From CAXXOK01 sp963678055 (GTDB taxonomy: Bacteria > Bacillota > Clostridia > Christensenellales > Aristaeellaceae): DNA of 64,000 nt. The notes beneath the pieces were generated by a model. That model was given only the letters and a program-made list of their open reading frames with translations. It was not told the origin of the DNA and did not search any database. Where the stretch lies: assembly GCA_963678055.1 (NCBI GenBank), contig OY782679.1, positions 1,426,001 to 1,490,000 on the forward strand, written 5' to 3'. The position numbers were made by a program, and so were the translations under genes. Positions 1 through 9,995 of this stretch are shown here, piece after piece; the first letter of the stretch is position 1, and every line of letters starts with the position of its first letter.

Positions 1-11
1 TTAGCTATACA

Positions 12-3000
12 GTGCAGGACGATACAATGGGTCAACAGGCGCTGGACGAGGAAGAATCGGAATCATCAAAAGGCTGGTTTATTGTCCTTGGCCTACTGTT
101 TCTTGCGCTCGTCTCGCTGGGTATGAAAACATTGCTTGCCGGGGATACGAAAACCCTAAAACCAAAACAGGACAACGCTGTAATTGGTGTGTTTGCACTT
201 GCAATGGTGGCGGCGTTTGCGCTGCGGTTGATACTGGCTGGAACGATATACGGGTACGAGGTGGATATCGGTTGTTTCTCGGCCTGGAGTCAGCGCATAG
301 CCACAGTGGGGCCGATCAACTTCTATACATCCGACTATTTCTGCGATTATCCGCCGGGATATATGTTGTTGCTTTGGCCTGTGGGGCAGTTCAAAGCACT
401 GCTGGGATCGACGGATTCGGCTGGCGTTCTCATCTTGCTTAAGAGCATTCCCATCCTTTGCGACATAATAACGGCGATGCTGCTGTTCGCCTACGCTAAA
501 AAACGGCTTCCTCTCAAAGCGGCGGCATTTGTCGGCCTGTTCTTTGCATTCAATCCTGCGGTACTGGTTACCGGTTCGGCGTGGGGACAGGTGGATTCCG
601 TTCTGACCCTGCTTATCGTGATTGCAGCCATACAGGCGATGAAACACCGTTGGCGCATTGCACTACCGGCCTATGTACTGGCAGTGCTAGTAAAACCCCA
701 GGCACTTTTATTCGGCCCGGTCGCGCTTGCATGGCTGCTGGTCGTCCTGATAAAAACCCCCAAAGCCACGCGCAAAACGCAATGGACGCAGCTGTGGCAA
801 GGTATCGTGCTCGCCATTGTGGCAGCCGCCGCCGTGGTGCTTCCGTTCCAGCTCAAACAGAATGACCCGCTCTGGCTTTTCAAGCTGTATGAGCAGACCC
901 TGTCTTCGTATAACTACGCTGTGCTTAACACCGCAAACCTCGCCTTCCTGCTGAAGGGGAACTGGTCCCCGCTCTCGGCAGATATTGGCATGGTGAAACT
1001 ACTCAGCCAATGGATTCCGGTGATTACAGGCATTGTTTTACTGTCCTTTGGGCTTATCAAGCTGAATATTCTTACGTTGTTTAAAGGTTTCCGTGCACGC
1101 CTGCAAACGCTATGGCTGGAGCTTAAAAACAAAGAGACAGGTTCGGACGATAGCCGCAAACTGGTGCTGGCATTGCTATGCGCTGTATTCGGGCTTGCAT
1201 TCCTGCTATCTGCCTTCTGGCCGAGCACGTTCTTACTTTACGGAACAATGTGGATGGTCTGTGTCTATACTGTCGTGCTTTGCTTGCTCGTGATAGAACG
1301 GAAAACGGAAGCGCTGCCGTTTTACATGGCGCTGATGTTGATTGGCGTATACGTGCTGGGGCTTAAAATTCATGAACGCTATCTGTTTGCGGCCACGGCG
1401 TTGCTGCCGCTTGCCTATATCGGAACGAAAGACAAGCGCTTGCTGTGGCTATGCGCCGGGCTGTCGGTAACCACATTTATCAACATCGCAATTGTGCTGG
1501 ATAACTCCATTTTACTGGGAGCGGCAGGGGGTCACCTGAGCACGGATACAAACACCGTCAACGTACTGCTTTGTATCGCTAATCTGCTGCTATGCGGCTA
1601 TGCTGCAATCATTGCGTATACTGGGTTAAAACCATCAAAGCCTGTAAGTACTGAGGCCGGGATATGGCCGTCCGGCAGGGAGAACCATCGCAATCGCCTG
1701 CTGCATCCAAAAGACGCAAGGCTGCATGTATCCGCGCGCGATGTGCTGATTATGGGCATTACTTTTGTGGTGTACTGCGTGGTGGCGTTCACAAATCTGG
1801 GTAGTACAAAAGCGCCGCAAACGGCGTGGGTGGCGGCGAGTGCTGATGATCAGGTGGTGCTGGAGCTGGAGGAAAACACCACGTTTTCTATGCTCTACTA
1901 TGCTGGTGTCAGCTACAATAACTTCACCGTGTCTGTCAGCGATGATGGGGAAACCTGGTCGGATCCCGCCATCTGCCGCATGCGCCAGGGCCTGTGTTAC
2001 CGCTGGTTGTATGCCACCACAGCGCTGACCGATGATATCAATTCCGAAAGCTTTGCCTCCGATAGCCTGGCTAATATCGTATGGTTTTCGGGCAAGTATT
2101 TGCGCATAAATGCAGAGTTTGCTGGATTGAACCTATGGGAGGTCGTGCTACGTGATGAAAATGGCAACCGCATACCGGTTAGCCTGTTGTCCGGTTCGGC
2201 TGCTGATGTCGCATCTTTAGCGGCTAACCTGATCGACGAGCAGGATACCATCACCGGCGAACCCAGCGCTTTCAACGGTACCTATTTTGATGAAATCTAC
2301 CACGCCCGTACGGCATACGAGCATTTGCATGGTCAAGCACCGTACGAAACATCCCATCCGCCGCTGGGCAAGGAGATCATGTCCATCGGAATCGCTATCT
2401 TTGGTATGACGCCGTTCGGGTGGCGCTTTATGGGTACGCTGTTTGGTGCATTGATGCTACCGGCTATGTATCTGTTCGGGCTACAGCTTACCGGTAAACG
2501 GAAGTTTGCAGCATTTGCCATGCTGCTGATGTCGCTGGATCTGATGCACTTTACCCAGACCCGTATTGCCACCATCGACTCGTTCCCGACCTTGTTTATC
2601 CTGCTATCCTACTTGTGTATGGCACGCTATATTCTCTCCGATCCGTTTGCCGTATCGATAGGCAAACCGCGCGTGCTAAGCAAGCAGTATCTCAAGTCGC
2701 TTATACCGCTGCTGCTGTCGGGTGTGTTTATCGGCTGTGCCATTGCGGCAAAATGGATAGGCTTGTATGCGGGTGCAGGGCTGGCGGTACTGCTATTCTA
2801 TGGGATATACAGGCAATTCCGTGCGGGACTGATGGCGTATGAGCAAAGCCTTGACAATCTCAGCAAAGCGGAAGCCGATAGGGTGCTGGAAGCGCGGGCA
2901 ATGCTGCTGAAACGCATCTTTACTACGCTCGGTTTTTGCGTGTTGTTCTTCCTGATCATCCCGGCGGTTATCTATTACCTGAGCTATATTCCGTATCTAG

Positions 3001-3842
3001 CGCCGACAGGCGCGGTGAACCTGCAGCGACTATGGCGCGCACAGGAAGGGATGCTGGCCTATCACTCCACGCCGGGTTTGGGTATGGATCATCCGTTCTA
3101 TTCACCCTGGTGGCAGTGGCCGCTGATTATCAAACCGATGTGGTATGCCAAGGCTGCCTTTGTTGCTACCGGCTACGGTGCGAACATTGTTTGTCTTGGC
3201 AACCCGGCGGTGTTCTACCTTGGTGCCATTTCGATGATTGCAGTGTTTGTGATACTGTTTAAAAAATATGTCCGGCCACAGCGACATAACAGCGGCGGTA
3301 GAAAGTGGATTGTGTATGTGGTTTGGTTAATGTGCATTTTCATTATGAATACGGTTGTCCTCAATCTGATTGTGGTATCAATGTCATGGAACTGGGCGAA
3401 GCAATACATGCCGTATTATGCGATTCTGATCAATATTTTGCTGGATGTGCCGCTCCTCATTCTGATCTTCAAGAGCTGGAAAAACCGCAGATCAATTCTG
3501 GGTAACAACGCGGCTTTAGTACAAGTTCATCCACAAACACGAGACGATGATCCCGCACTGGCTATCGTGGCTATCAGCTTTTTAACGCAGTACCTGCCGT
3601 GGGTGCTGGTGCCGCGTTCCATGTTCATCTATCACTATTTTGCCAGCCTTCCGTTTATCATTTTGGCAACGATGTTGATGGCCAAGTACATCAAAAGCGA
3701 GAAGCTGAAAAACGCGCTGATGATCGCGCTGCTGGCAATTGCGCTGGTGCTGTTTATTATGTTCTATCCCTATGCGTCGGGGCTTACGGTGTCCAGCGGT
3801 TATATGCAATTCCTGCACTGGTTCCCCAACCTGCCAGTATAA
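12..3842 (+). CDS. double GT-C glycosyltransferase (two membrane glycosyltransferase modules around a discoidin-like domain), probably 5' partial
   Basis: Very large multi-pass membrane protein, 1276 aa from the GTG at 12. The frame stays open to the left edge and no ribosome binding site is visible before position 12, so the true start is probably outside the window. Residues ~60-560 form a first GT-C module, with an acidic loop (GYEVDIGCFSAW) and the YPPGY motif near residue 112. Residues ~600-720 form a soluble beta-rich insert that reads like a discoidin/F5-8-type domain (VSVSDDGETWS, then a RIN.EF pattern). Residues ~750-1276 are a protein O-mannosyltransferase-like (PMT, GT39) module, with FDEIYHAR near 758 and HPPLGK near 781 in the catalytic first loop, and the typical C-terminal helices. 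Known family members use polyprenyl-phosphate sugars as donors on the outer face of the membrane. Acceptor and sugar are unknown here. It lies 13 bases before yifB. Confidence 0.8.
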   Translation: MQDDTMGQQALDEEESESSKGWFIVLGLLFLALVSLGMKTLLAGDTKTLKPKQDNAVIGVFALAMVAAFALRLILAGTIYGYEVDIGCFSAWSQRIATVGPINFYTSDYFCDYPPGYMLLLWPVGQFKALLGSTDSAGVLILLKSIPILCDIITAMLLFAYAKKRLPLKAAAFVGLFFAFNPAVLVTGSAWGQVDSVLTLLIVIAAIQAMKHRWRIALPAYVLAVLVKPQALLFGPVALAWLLVVLIKTPKATRKTQWTQLWQGIVLAIVAAAAVVLPFQLKQNDPLWLFKLYEQTLSSYNYAVLNTANLAFLLKGNWSPLSADIGMVKLLSQWIPVITGIVLLSFGLIKLNILTLFKGFRARLQTLWLELKNKETGSDDSRKLVLALLCAVFGLAFLLSAFWPSTFLLYGTMWMVCVYTVVLCLLVIERKTEALPFYMALMLIGVYVLGLKIHERYLFAATALLPLAYIGTKDKRLLWLCAGLSVTTFINIAIVLDNSILLGAAGGHLSTDTNTVNVLLCIANLLLCGYAAIIAYTGLKPSKPVSTEAGIWPSGRENHRNRLLHPKDARLHVSARDVLIMGITFVVYCVVAFTNLGSTKAPQTAWVAASADDQVVLELEENTTFSMLYYAGVSYNNFTVSVSDDGETWSDPAICRMRQGLCYRWLYATTALTDDINSESFASDSLANIVWFSGKYLRINAEFAGLNLWEVVLRDENGNRIPVSLLSGSAADVASLAANLIDEQDTITGEPSAFNGTYFDEIYHARTAYEHLHGQAPYETSHPPLGKEIMSIGIAIFGMTPFGWRFMGTLFGALMLPAMYLFGLQLTGKRKFAAFAMLLMSLDLMHFTQTRIATIDSFPTLFILLSYLCMARYILSDPFAVSIGKPRVLSKQYLKSLIPLLLSGVFIGCAIAAKWIGLYAGAGLAVLLFYGIYRQFRAGLMAYEQSLDNLSKAEADRVLEARAMLLKRIFTTLGFCVLFFLIIPAVIYYLSYIPYLAPTGAVNLQRLWRAQEGMLAYHSTPGLGMDHPFYSPWWQWPLIIKPMWYAKAAFVATGYGANIVCLGNPAVFYLGAISMIAVFVILFKKYVRPQRHNSGGRKWIVYVVWLMCIFIMNTVVLNLIVVSMSWNWAKQYMPYYAILINILLDVPLLILIFKSWKNRRSILGNNAALVQVHPQTRDDDPALAIVAISFLTQYLPWVLVPRSMFIYHYFASLPFIILATMLMAKYIKSEKLKNALMIALLAIALVLFIMFYPYASGLTVSSGYMQFLHWFPNLPV

Positions 3843-3855
3843 GCGGAGGATAATG

Positions 3856-5388
3856 ATGTTAGCTAGAACGGTTTCAGGCGGTCTGGAAGGCGTAAACGGG
3901 TTTTTGGTGGATGTCGAGGCCTTTTTAGGCAAAGGCATGATTGGTTTTGATATCGTCGGGCTTCCCAGCACATCCGTGAAGGAAAGCCGCGACCGTATTC
4001 GTGCTGCGATGCTGAATCTCGGCTTCGCCTGGCCGATGAAAAAGCTGACCATCAATCTGGCCCCGGCCGATGTGAAAAAAGAAGGCACAAGCCTGGAACT
4101 TTCTATTGCCGTTGCACTGCTGGCCGCACAAAATCCGGAAGAGTATGCAGATCTGGACAAAGTGTTGCTTCTGGGGGAACTGACGCTGCATGGTGAGCTA
4201 TCGCCCGTACGGGGTGTGTTATCCATGGTTCTGGCGGCGCGGGACAAGGGGATTATCTCCGTAATCCTGCCTGCGCAAAACGCCAAAGAGGTGCAGTGCC
4301 TAAGCGATGTGACCATCTATCCGGCGGATACCCTGAAACAGGCGGTGGATCACCTGACCGGATGGGCACCCATTCAGCCGCAGGTGCAAATCGGGTATGA
4401 ACAGCTGCTCAATACCGGCAAACCCGGGCACGACCTTCGCCATGTGAAAGGGCAACTCATCGCGCGAAAAGCGCTGGAAATTGCCGCAGCAGGCGGTCAC
4501 AACATGCTGATGGTCGGCGTGCCGGGCAGCGGGAAAACGATGCTCGCTCGCTGTATGCCGGGCATATTACCGCCGCTTTCGTACGAGGAAGCGCTGGAAA
4601 CCACCTGCATCCATTCAGCGGCAGGCGTGCTGGAAGCGGAAACCGGATTGATGACGGAACGCCCGTTTCGCTCACCACACCATAATGTATCGCTTCCGGC
4701 TGTTGTCGGCGGCGGGGTGAAAGCAAAACCCGGTGAGGTTTCGCTTGCACATAACGGGGTATTGTTTTTAGATGAGCTGCCGGAGTATCAGCGGCAAACA
4801 CTGGAAGCCCTGCGTCAGCCGCTGGAGGACGGATTTGTCAACGTCACCCGTGTCAGTGGGCAGGCCAGGTACCAAAGCCGCTGTATGCTGGTGGCAAGCA
4901 TGAATCCCTGTCCTTGCGGCAACCACGGAAGCCGTTCCAAACCATGCCGCTGCAAGCCGGGGGAGATCAAACGCTACCTTGCGCGTATCTCCGGTCCGCT
5001 GCTGGATCGCATCGACATTCAGGTGGAGATGGATGCCGTTGAACTTGGTGATATTCAGTCTGCGCAGGAACAGGAAGATACTGCGGCTGTGCAAAACCGT
5101 GTCATCGCAGCGCGTAAGCTGCAACTCAAGCGCTATGCAGGCGAAAGCTTCTATTGCAATGCGCAAATGCCGCAAGAAGGCATTGACAAGTATTGTATGA
5201 TGGAACCGGCCGCCAAAGGCCTGCTGCACAATGCCGTTGAGAAGTTCCACATCAGCATGCGAACGTATAGCCGCATTTGCAAGGTGGCACGCACGATTGC
5301 CGATTTGGGCGGACATGAGTTGATTCAACCCCAGGACGTTGCCCAGGCCATTCATCTTCGTAACCTCGACGGACGCTATTGGAGGTAG
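3856..5388 (+). CDS. YifB/ComM family magnesium-chelatase-like AAA+ ATPase
   Basis: 510-aa member of the YifB/ComM family. The N-terminal domain (LARTVSGGLEGVNGFLVDVE) carries the ribosomal-S5-like fold of this family. A Mg-chelatase-type AAA+ ATPase follows, with Walker A GVPGSGKT at about residues 221-228 and Walker B LFLDELPEY, then the C-terminal cysteine-containing segment with MNPCPCGNHG. ComM acts as a DNA helicase promoting branch migration during natural transformation in Gram-negative bacteria; its role in Bacillota is less clear. Start choice: GGAGG lies 3 bases before the ATG at 3853 and 6 before the ATG at 3856, so 3856 fits better. Genomically it is coupled to dprA, whose ATG follows one base after this stop, which supports a role in recombination of incoming DNA. 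Confidence 0.93.
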   Translation: MLARTVSGGLEGVNGFLVDVEAFLGKGMIGFDIVGLPSTSVKESRDRIRAAMLNLGFAWPMKKLTINLAPADVKKEGTSLELSIAVALLAAQNPEEYADLDKVLLLGELTLHGELSPVRGVLSMVLAARDKGIISVILPAQNAKEVQCLSDVTIYPADTLKQAVDHLTGWAPIQPQVQIGYEQLLNTGKPGHDLRHVKGQLIARKALEIAAAGGHNMLMVGVPGSGKTMLARCMPGILPPLSYEEALETTCIHSAAGVLEAETGLMTERPFRSPHHNVSLPAVVGGGVKAKPGEVSLAHNGVLFLDELPEYQRQTLEALRQPLEDGFVNVTRVSGQARYQSRCMLVASMNPCPCGNHGSRSKPCRCKPGEIKRYLARISGPLLDRIDIQVEMDAVELGDIQSAQEQEDTAAVQNRVIAARKLQLKRYAGESFYCNAQMPQEGIDKYCMMEPAAKGLLHNAVEKFHISMRTYSRICKVARTIADLGGHELIQPQDVAQAIHLRNLDGRYWR

Positions 5389-5389
5389 T

Positions 5390-6472
5390 ATGACTTTATC
5401 AAAAGAAAAACTTAGCCTCCTGTGGCTGTCGTGTGCGGAAATCACGGCCGACCGCGTGCAAAAGCTGATAGCCGCTGCGGGATCCGCGACTGCCTTGTGG
5501 GAGCAATTTGCGGCAGGAAAACGCTTTTCCAAGCAGGGGGAAGCCAACAAAATCCTGGGCTACTACCAGCGAGATGGCGTGCTGCAACAGCATGCCGAGC
5601 GCATGGAAAACAGAGGGATTGAGTTGCTGTTTCAGGATGATGAGCGCTATCCGCAGCTTTTGCAAAGTATTGACGATCCTCCGTATCTCCTGTACTGTAT
5701 GGGAGACGCGGCGGCGTTGGGACTTGCCGGTGTGGCAGTCGTTGGCACGCGTCACCCCAGCGGGTACGGCGCGGACATGGCCAAAACCATCGGCACAACG
5801 CTGGGAGCAGCCGGGGTAAGCGTGGTCAGCGGTATGGCAATCGGCATTGATACCAATGCGCATAAAGGTGCGCTGGTAGCCGGAGGCAAAACGGTCGCGG
5901 TGCTTGGCAGCGGATTGAGCGTACCTTATCCACCCGAAAACGTCGGGCTGATGCAGGAGATACTGGCATCAGGCGGCGCAGTGATATCGGAGTATCCGCC
6001 CGATGCGCGGCCTCACAGCTATCACTTTCCACATCGCAACCGCGTGATCAGCGGACTTTGCCGCGGTATCGTGTTTGTAGAAGGGCGCGTAAAAAGCGGC
6101 GGGATGATCACGGTGCGAACGGCGCTGGATCAGGGCCGAGAGGTGTTTGCGGTGCCGGGCAACATCGGCCAGTACTACGCCGAAGGGCCCAATACCATTA
6201 TCCGCGAAGGGGCGGTTATGCTTTCGTCCGCCCAAGACATACTAGACGATCTGGATATCCGGGCAGCGGCGGTGCCGCAGCAGGTAGAAGACCCGACCCA
6301 AACCGATGCCGTTGTACAGGCGCTTCAAAAAGAAGCCATGGGCATGGACGCGCTCCAGATCGCAACAGGACTTAAAGCCGACGCGCTGATAACACGGCTT
6401 TGTATGCTGGAAATCAGCGGAGAGATAACGCGGGACAGCGGTAACATATACCGGCTGCTGAACCGCTCGTAA
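5390..6472 (+). CDS. dprA: DNA processing protein DprA
   Basis: 360-aa DprA/Smf. In known systems it binds incoming single-stranded DNA and loads RecA during transformation. The Rossmann-like core is clear: VAVVGTRHPSGYG, VVSGMAIGIDTNAHKGAL, then the diagnostic YHFPHRNRVISGL and FAVPGNIGQYYAEGPN. An N-terminal SAM/HhH-like region (residues 1-90) precedes it. A C-terminal winged-helix domain (about 300-360, MGMDALQIATGLKADAL) follows. The ATG at 5390 sits 4 bases after GGAGG, which overlaps the end of yifB. With the YifB/ComM gene before it and a ComEA-like gene at 34847, it gives three competence-type genes in one window, though the DNA-uptake machinery itself is not seen. Confidence 0.96.
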   Translation: MTLSKEKLSLLWLSCAEITADRVQKLIAAAGSATALWEQFAAGKRFSKQGEANKILGYYQRDGVLQQHAERMENRGIELLFQDDERYPQLLQSIDDPPYLLYCMGDAAALGLAGVAVVGTRHPSGYGADMAKTIGTTLGAAGVSVVSGMAIGIDTNAHKGALVAGGKTVAVLGSGLSVPYPPENVGLMQEILASGGAVISEYPPDARPHSYHFPHRNRVISGLCRGIVFVEGRVKSGGMITVRTALDQGREVFAVPGNIGQYYAEGPNTIIREGAVMLSSAQDILDDLDIRAAAVPQQVEDPTQTDAVVQALQKEAMGMDALQIATGLKADALITRLCMLEISGEITRDSGNIYRLLNRS

Positions 6473-6490
6473 AATGTAGGAGGAGTTATT

Positions 6491-8629
6491 GTGGCAGCAG
6501 CAACCAAACATAAGCTGGTCATCGTCGAATCGCCGGCCAAAGCCAAAACAGTGGAAAAATTTCTGGGGAAAGGGTATAAGGTCACAGCCTCGCAGGGACA
6601 TGTGCGCGATCTGCCCAAATCCCAGCTCGGTGTGGATACAGAGAATAACTATGCGATGAAGTATATCACCATCCGGGGGCGCGGCGATATTATCGCTAAG
6701 CTAAAAAAAGAAGCAAAAAACGCATCGCGTATCTACCTTGCGACTGACCCTGACCGCGAGGGAGAAGCTATTTCCTGGCATTTGGCAAACATCCTGAAAA
6801 TGGACGATACCCAGCCCTGCCGCATTGAATTCCATGAGATCACTAAAAAAGCCGTAAAAGAATCCATTAGCAAAGTCCGTGCCATTGATATGGACCGTGT
6901 GGATGCCCAGCAGGCCCGGCGTGCGCTGGACAGGTTGGTGGGCTATAAAATCAGCCCGCTGCTCTGGGCGAAGATTAAAAAAGGCCTGTCCGCCGGGCGC
7001 GTACAGAGCGTTGCGACCAAGTTGGTTGTACAGCGTGAAGAAGAAATTGAACGCTTTATCCCTGAGGAGTTCTGGGATATTCTGGTCAGCTCTACTGTAA
7101 AAAATCAGAAGGGTAAACAACTGCACTTACAAGCAAAACTGACCCAGCTGGATGGCAAAAAAGCAGTCATTCAAGACGAAAAAACTGCCATGGCTGCCAA
7201 AGACCTGATTATGCAATCTACGTTTGCGGTATCGGATGTTAAACACAAAGAAAAGTTGAAGCGTCCTCAGCCGCCGTTTACCACGTCCAGCCTCCAGCAG
7301 GAAGCCAGCCGCAAGCTGAACTTCTCCACCGGCAGAACCATGCAGGTGGTGCAGTCGCTGTATGAGGGCGTTGATATTGGCCGGGGAACAGTCGGTTTGG
7401 TTACTTATATCCGTACCGACAGCGTGCGCGTGTCAGACGAGGCACTGTCGGCAGTGCGCGATAAAATCAACAGCGACTACGGTACGGAGTACTGCCCGGC
7501 CAAGCCGAATGTCTATAAAGGCCGTAAGAATGCGCAGGATGCGCATGAAGCAATCCGCCCGACGGATTTGGCCTTGTCTCCGGATGTCGTGAAAAAGAAC
7601 CTGACGCGCGACCAGTTTAATCTGTATAAGCTGATTTATACCCGCTTTATGGCCAGCCAGATGAAACCTGCGGTATTTGAAACCGTGACCATCGAAATGC
7701 ACGGTGCACCAAAGAGTGATGCCAAACGCAGCGCGGTTATACGGTACTATGGTGAACACATGGTGTTTCCCGGCTACCGCGCCTTGTACACCGAAAGCAA
7801 TGACGACGAAGAACAGAAACCCGAGACCGCCATTCCGGCACTGGAAGCCGGGGATGCGGTATCGGTGGACGGCGTGGACACAAACCAGCGTTTTACCCAG
7901 CCACCGTCCCGGTTTACGGAAGCATCGCTGGTGCGCATGCTGGAGGAAAAAGGCATTGGCCGTCCAAGCACCTATGCACCGACAATTACCACCATTATTT
8001 CTCGCGGCTATGTGGCGCGTGAAAAGCGCAGGCTGTATCCCACAGAGCTTGGCCGCATGGTCACCAGCATGATGCTTGAATATTTTGCGCCCATCATGGA
8101 CACCGCTTTCACCGCGCAAATGGAAGACGAGCTGGACAACGTGGAAGAAGGCAAGGAAGACTGGCACAAGATTCTGCAGGAGTTCTATCCGCCGTTTGAA
8201 AAGATGCTCGGCGTTGCTGAGGAACAAATCGAGAAAATCGAAGTCAAGGACGAAGTCAGCGATGTACCCTGCGATAAGTGCGGCGCGATGATGGTCTACA
8301 AAATGGGACGGTATGGCAGATTTCTAGCTTGCCCGAACTTTCCCGAATGCCGAAACACCAAACCGATCATCAAGTATATTGATGTGCCTTGCCCCAAGTG
8401 CGGTGCACGCCTGATGGAGAAAATCTCCAAGAAAAACCGCAAGTTCTATGGTTGCGAGCGTTACCCCGACTGTGATTTTGTCAGCTGGGAGATGCCTGCC
8501 AAGGAGAAATGCTCCCAGTGCGGCAGCTATATGACCGAAAAGCGCAATAAGAAGGGCGAACGTATTTTGCTGTGCGCTAATGAAACATGCCGCCACAAGG
8601 AGAAAATAGCGGCGGAAGACGACGAATGA
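6491..8629 (+). CDS. topA: DNA topoisomerase I
   Basis: 712-aa type IA topoisomerase that relaxes negative supercoils by single-strand passage. The Toprim domain starts at once (KLVIVESPAKAKTVEKFLG) and includes the acidic DPDREGEAISWH motif. The catalytic tyrosine lies in TYIRTDSVRVS at Tyr306. Three C-terminal zinc ribbons are visible after about residue 590 (CDKCGAMM, CPKCGARL, CSQCGSYM), a usual number for Clostridia. The start is GTG at 6491 with AGGAGG about 8 bases upstream. The last codon overlaps the trmFO start as ATGA, indicating translational coupling. Confidence 0.97.
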   Translation: MAAATKHKLVIVESPAKAKTVEKFLGKGYKVTASQGHVRDLPKSQLGVDTENNYAMKYITIRGRGDIIAKLKKEAKNASRIYLATDPDREGEAISWHLANILKMDDTQPCRIEFHEITKKAVKESISKVRAIDMDRVDAQQARRALDRLVGYKISPLLWAKIKKGLSAGRVQSVATKLVVQREEEIERFIPEEFWDILVSSTVKNQKGKQLHLQAKLTQLDGKKAVIQDEKTAMAAKDLIMQSTFAVSDVKHKEKLKRPQPPFTTSSLQQEASRKLNFSTGRTMQVVQSLYEGVDIGRGTVGLVTYIRTDSVRVSDEALSAVRDKINSDYGTEYCPAKPNVYKGRKNAQDAHEAIRPTDLALSPDVVKKNLTRDQFNLYKLIYTRFMASQMKPAVFETVTIEMHGAPKSDAKRSAVIRYYGEHMVFPGYRALYTESNDDEEQKPETAIPALEAGDAVSVDGVDTNQRFTQPPSRFTEASLVRMLEEKGIGRPSTYAPTITTIISRGYVAREKRRLYPTELGRMVTSMMLEYFAPIMDTAFTAQMEDELDNVEEGKEDWHKILQEFYPPFEKMLGVAEEQIEKIEVKDEVSDVPCDKCGAMMVYKMGRYGRFLACPNFPECRNTKPIIKYIDVPCPKCGARLMEKISKKNRKFYGCERYPDCDFVSWEMPAKEKCSQCGSYMTEKRNKKGERILLCANETCRHKEKIAAEDDE

Positions 8630-9990
8630 AAGCAACAGTCATTGGTGGGGGATTAGCAGGCTGCGAGGCGGCCTGGCAGTTAGCCAACCGCGGGATTGCG
8701 GTGACGCTCTATGAAATGAAACCGCACCAAAAAACGCCCGCGCAAACGCTGGATACCATGGCGGAGCTCGTGTGTTCCAATAGCCTTCGTTCCGACAGGC
8801 TGACCAACGCGGTCGGACTGCTGAAGGAAGAAATGCGCAGGCTTGGTTCGCTGATTCTTCATGTTGCCGATGATGCCAGCGTACCGGCTGGTGGCGCGCT
8901 GGCAGTGGATAGGAACTTATTTTCTAGCGGCGTGGAAAGTGAGATCACCCAGCACAGGAACATCACCGTTGTGCGGGAGGAAATCACCAGCATTCCGCAG
9001 GGCAATGTGATTGTGGCGACCGGCCCGCTCACCAGCGATGCACTCAGTAACGCGATAGGGCAGCTGGACGGTTTAGAGACCCTTCATTTCTACGATGCGG
9101 CCGCACCGATTGTAACAATCGAGTCGCTGGATATGGACAAGGTGTTTTCCATGTCGCGTTATGGCCGCGGGGACGATTACCTGAACTGCCCCATGGACAA
9201 GGCGGAGTACGAGGCGTTTGAACAAGCGCTGAGAACAGCGGAAACCGTTGCCGTCAAAGGCTTTGAGGAAAAAGCGGTGTTCGAGGGCTGCATGCCGATT
9301 GAAAGTTTGGCTAAGCGCGGCGACCAGGCGATTGCCTTTGGCCCGCTGAAACCGGTGGGGCTGATGGACCCCCGTACGGGCAAGCGGCCCTATGCTGTCG
9401 TACAGCTTAGGCAGGACAATGCGTCTGCATCGTTGTATAATATGGTTGGCTTCCAAACGCGGCTTACGTTTCCAGAGCAACGGCGGGTTTTCCGCATGAT
9501 ACCGGGACTGGAGAATGCTGAGTTTGCCCGCCTTGGTGTCATGCACCGCAATACCTTTTTAAACAGCCCCGGCTTTTTAGATGCCACATTCCGCGTGATT
9601 AACCAGCCATCCTTGTATTTCGCAGGTCAAATGACTGGCGTAGAAGGCTATGTAGAAAGCGCGGCTAGCGGTATGCTGGCGGGTATCAGCATGGCGTATC
9701 GACTGTGGCAAAAGGATGCGCCGTATTTCTCCGGCAAAACCGCCATCGGGGCAATGGGGCGCTATGTCGCCACAAAGAACAAACGCTTTCAGCCCATGAA
9801 CTGCGCATTCGGGCTGATTGACCCGCTGGAACTGCCACCGGGAGTCAAGAAGATTCGAAACAAACAGGAACGCTATCAGAAGATCGCTGAACGAGCATTG
9901 GCGGAAGTCGACAGCTTACAGCGACAGATGGAACAAGAAGACTTTACACAGTCAACGGTCGGTGATACGATCGCCATGGATAAGGAGTGA
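8626..9990 (+). CDS. trmFO: methylenetetrahydrofolate-tRNA (uracil-5-)-methyltransferase TrmFO
   Basis: 454-aa FAD- and folate-dependent enzyme making ribothymidine at position 54 of tRNA. An N-terminal FAD-binding motif is seen (VIGGGLAGCEAAWQLANRG). Family blocks follow: ELVCSNSLRS, GYVESAASGMLAGI, and the conserved stretch PMNCAFGLIDPL near the C terminus. Length is normal. The ATG at 8626 overlaps the topA stop. Gene order topA-trmFO-hslV-hslU is common in Bacillota. A xerC gene, often found between trmFO and hslV, is absent: only 5 bases separate trmFO from the hslV start. Confidence 0.97.
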   Translation: MKATVIGGGLAGCEAAWQLANRGIAVTLYEMKPHQKTPAQTLDTMAELVCSNSLRSDRLTNAVGLLKEEMRRLGSLILHVADDASVPAGGALAVDRNLFSSGVESEITQHRNITVVREEITSIPQGNVIVATGPLTSDALSNAIGQLDGLETLHFYDAAAPIVTIESLDMDKVFSMSRYGRGDDYLNCPMDKAEYEAFEQALRTAETVAVKGFEEKAVFEGCMPIESLAKRGDQAIAFGPLKPVGLMDPRTGKRPYAVVQLRQDNASASLYNMVGFQTRLTFPEQRRVFRMIPGLENAEFARLGVMHRNTFLNSPGFLDATFRVINQPSLYFAGQMTGVEGYVESAASGMLAGISMAYRLWQKDAPYFSGKTAIGAMGRYVATKNKRFQPMNCAFGLIDPLELPPGVKKIRNKQERYQKIAERALAEVDSLQRQMEQEDFTQSTVGDTIAMDKE

Positions 9991-9995
9991 CCCAC

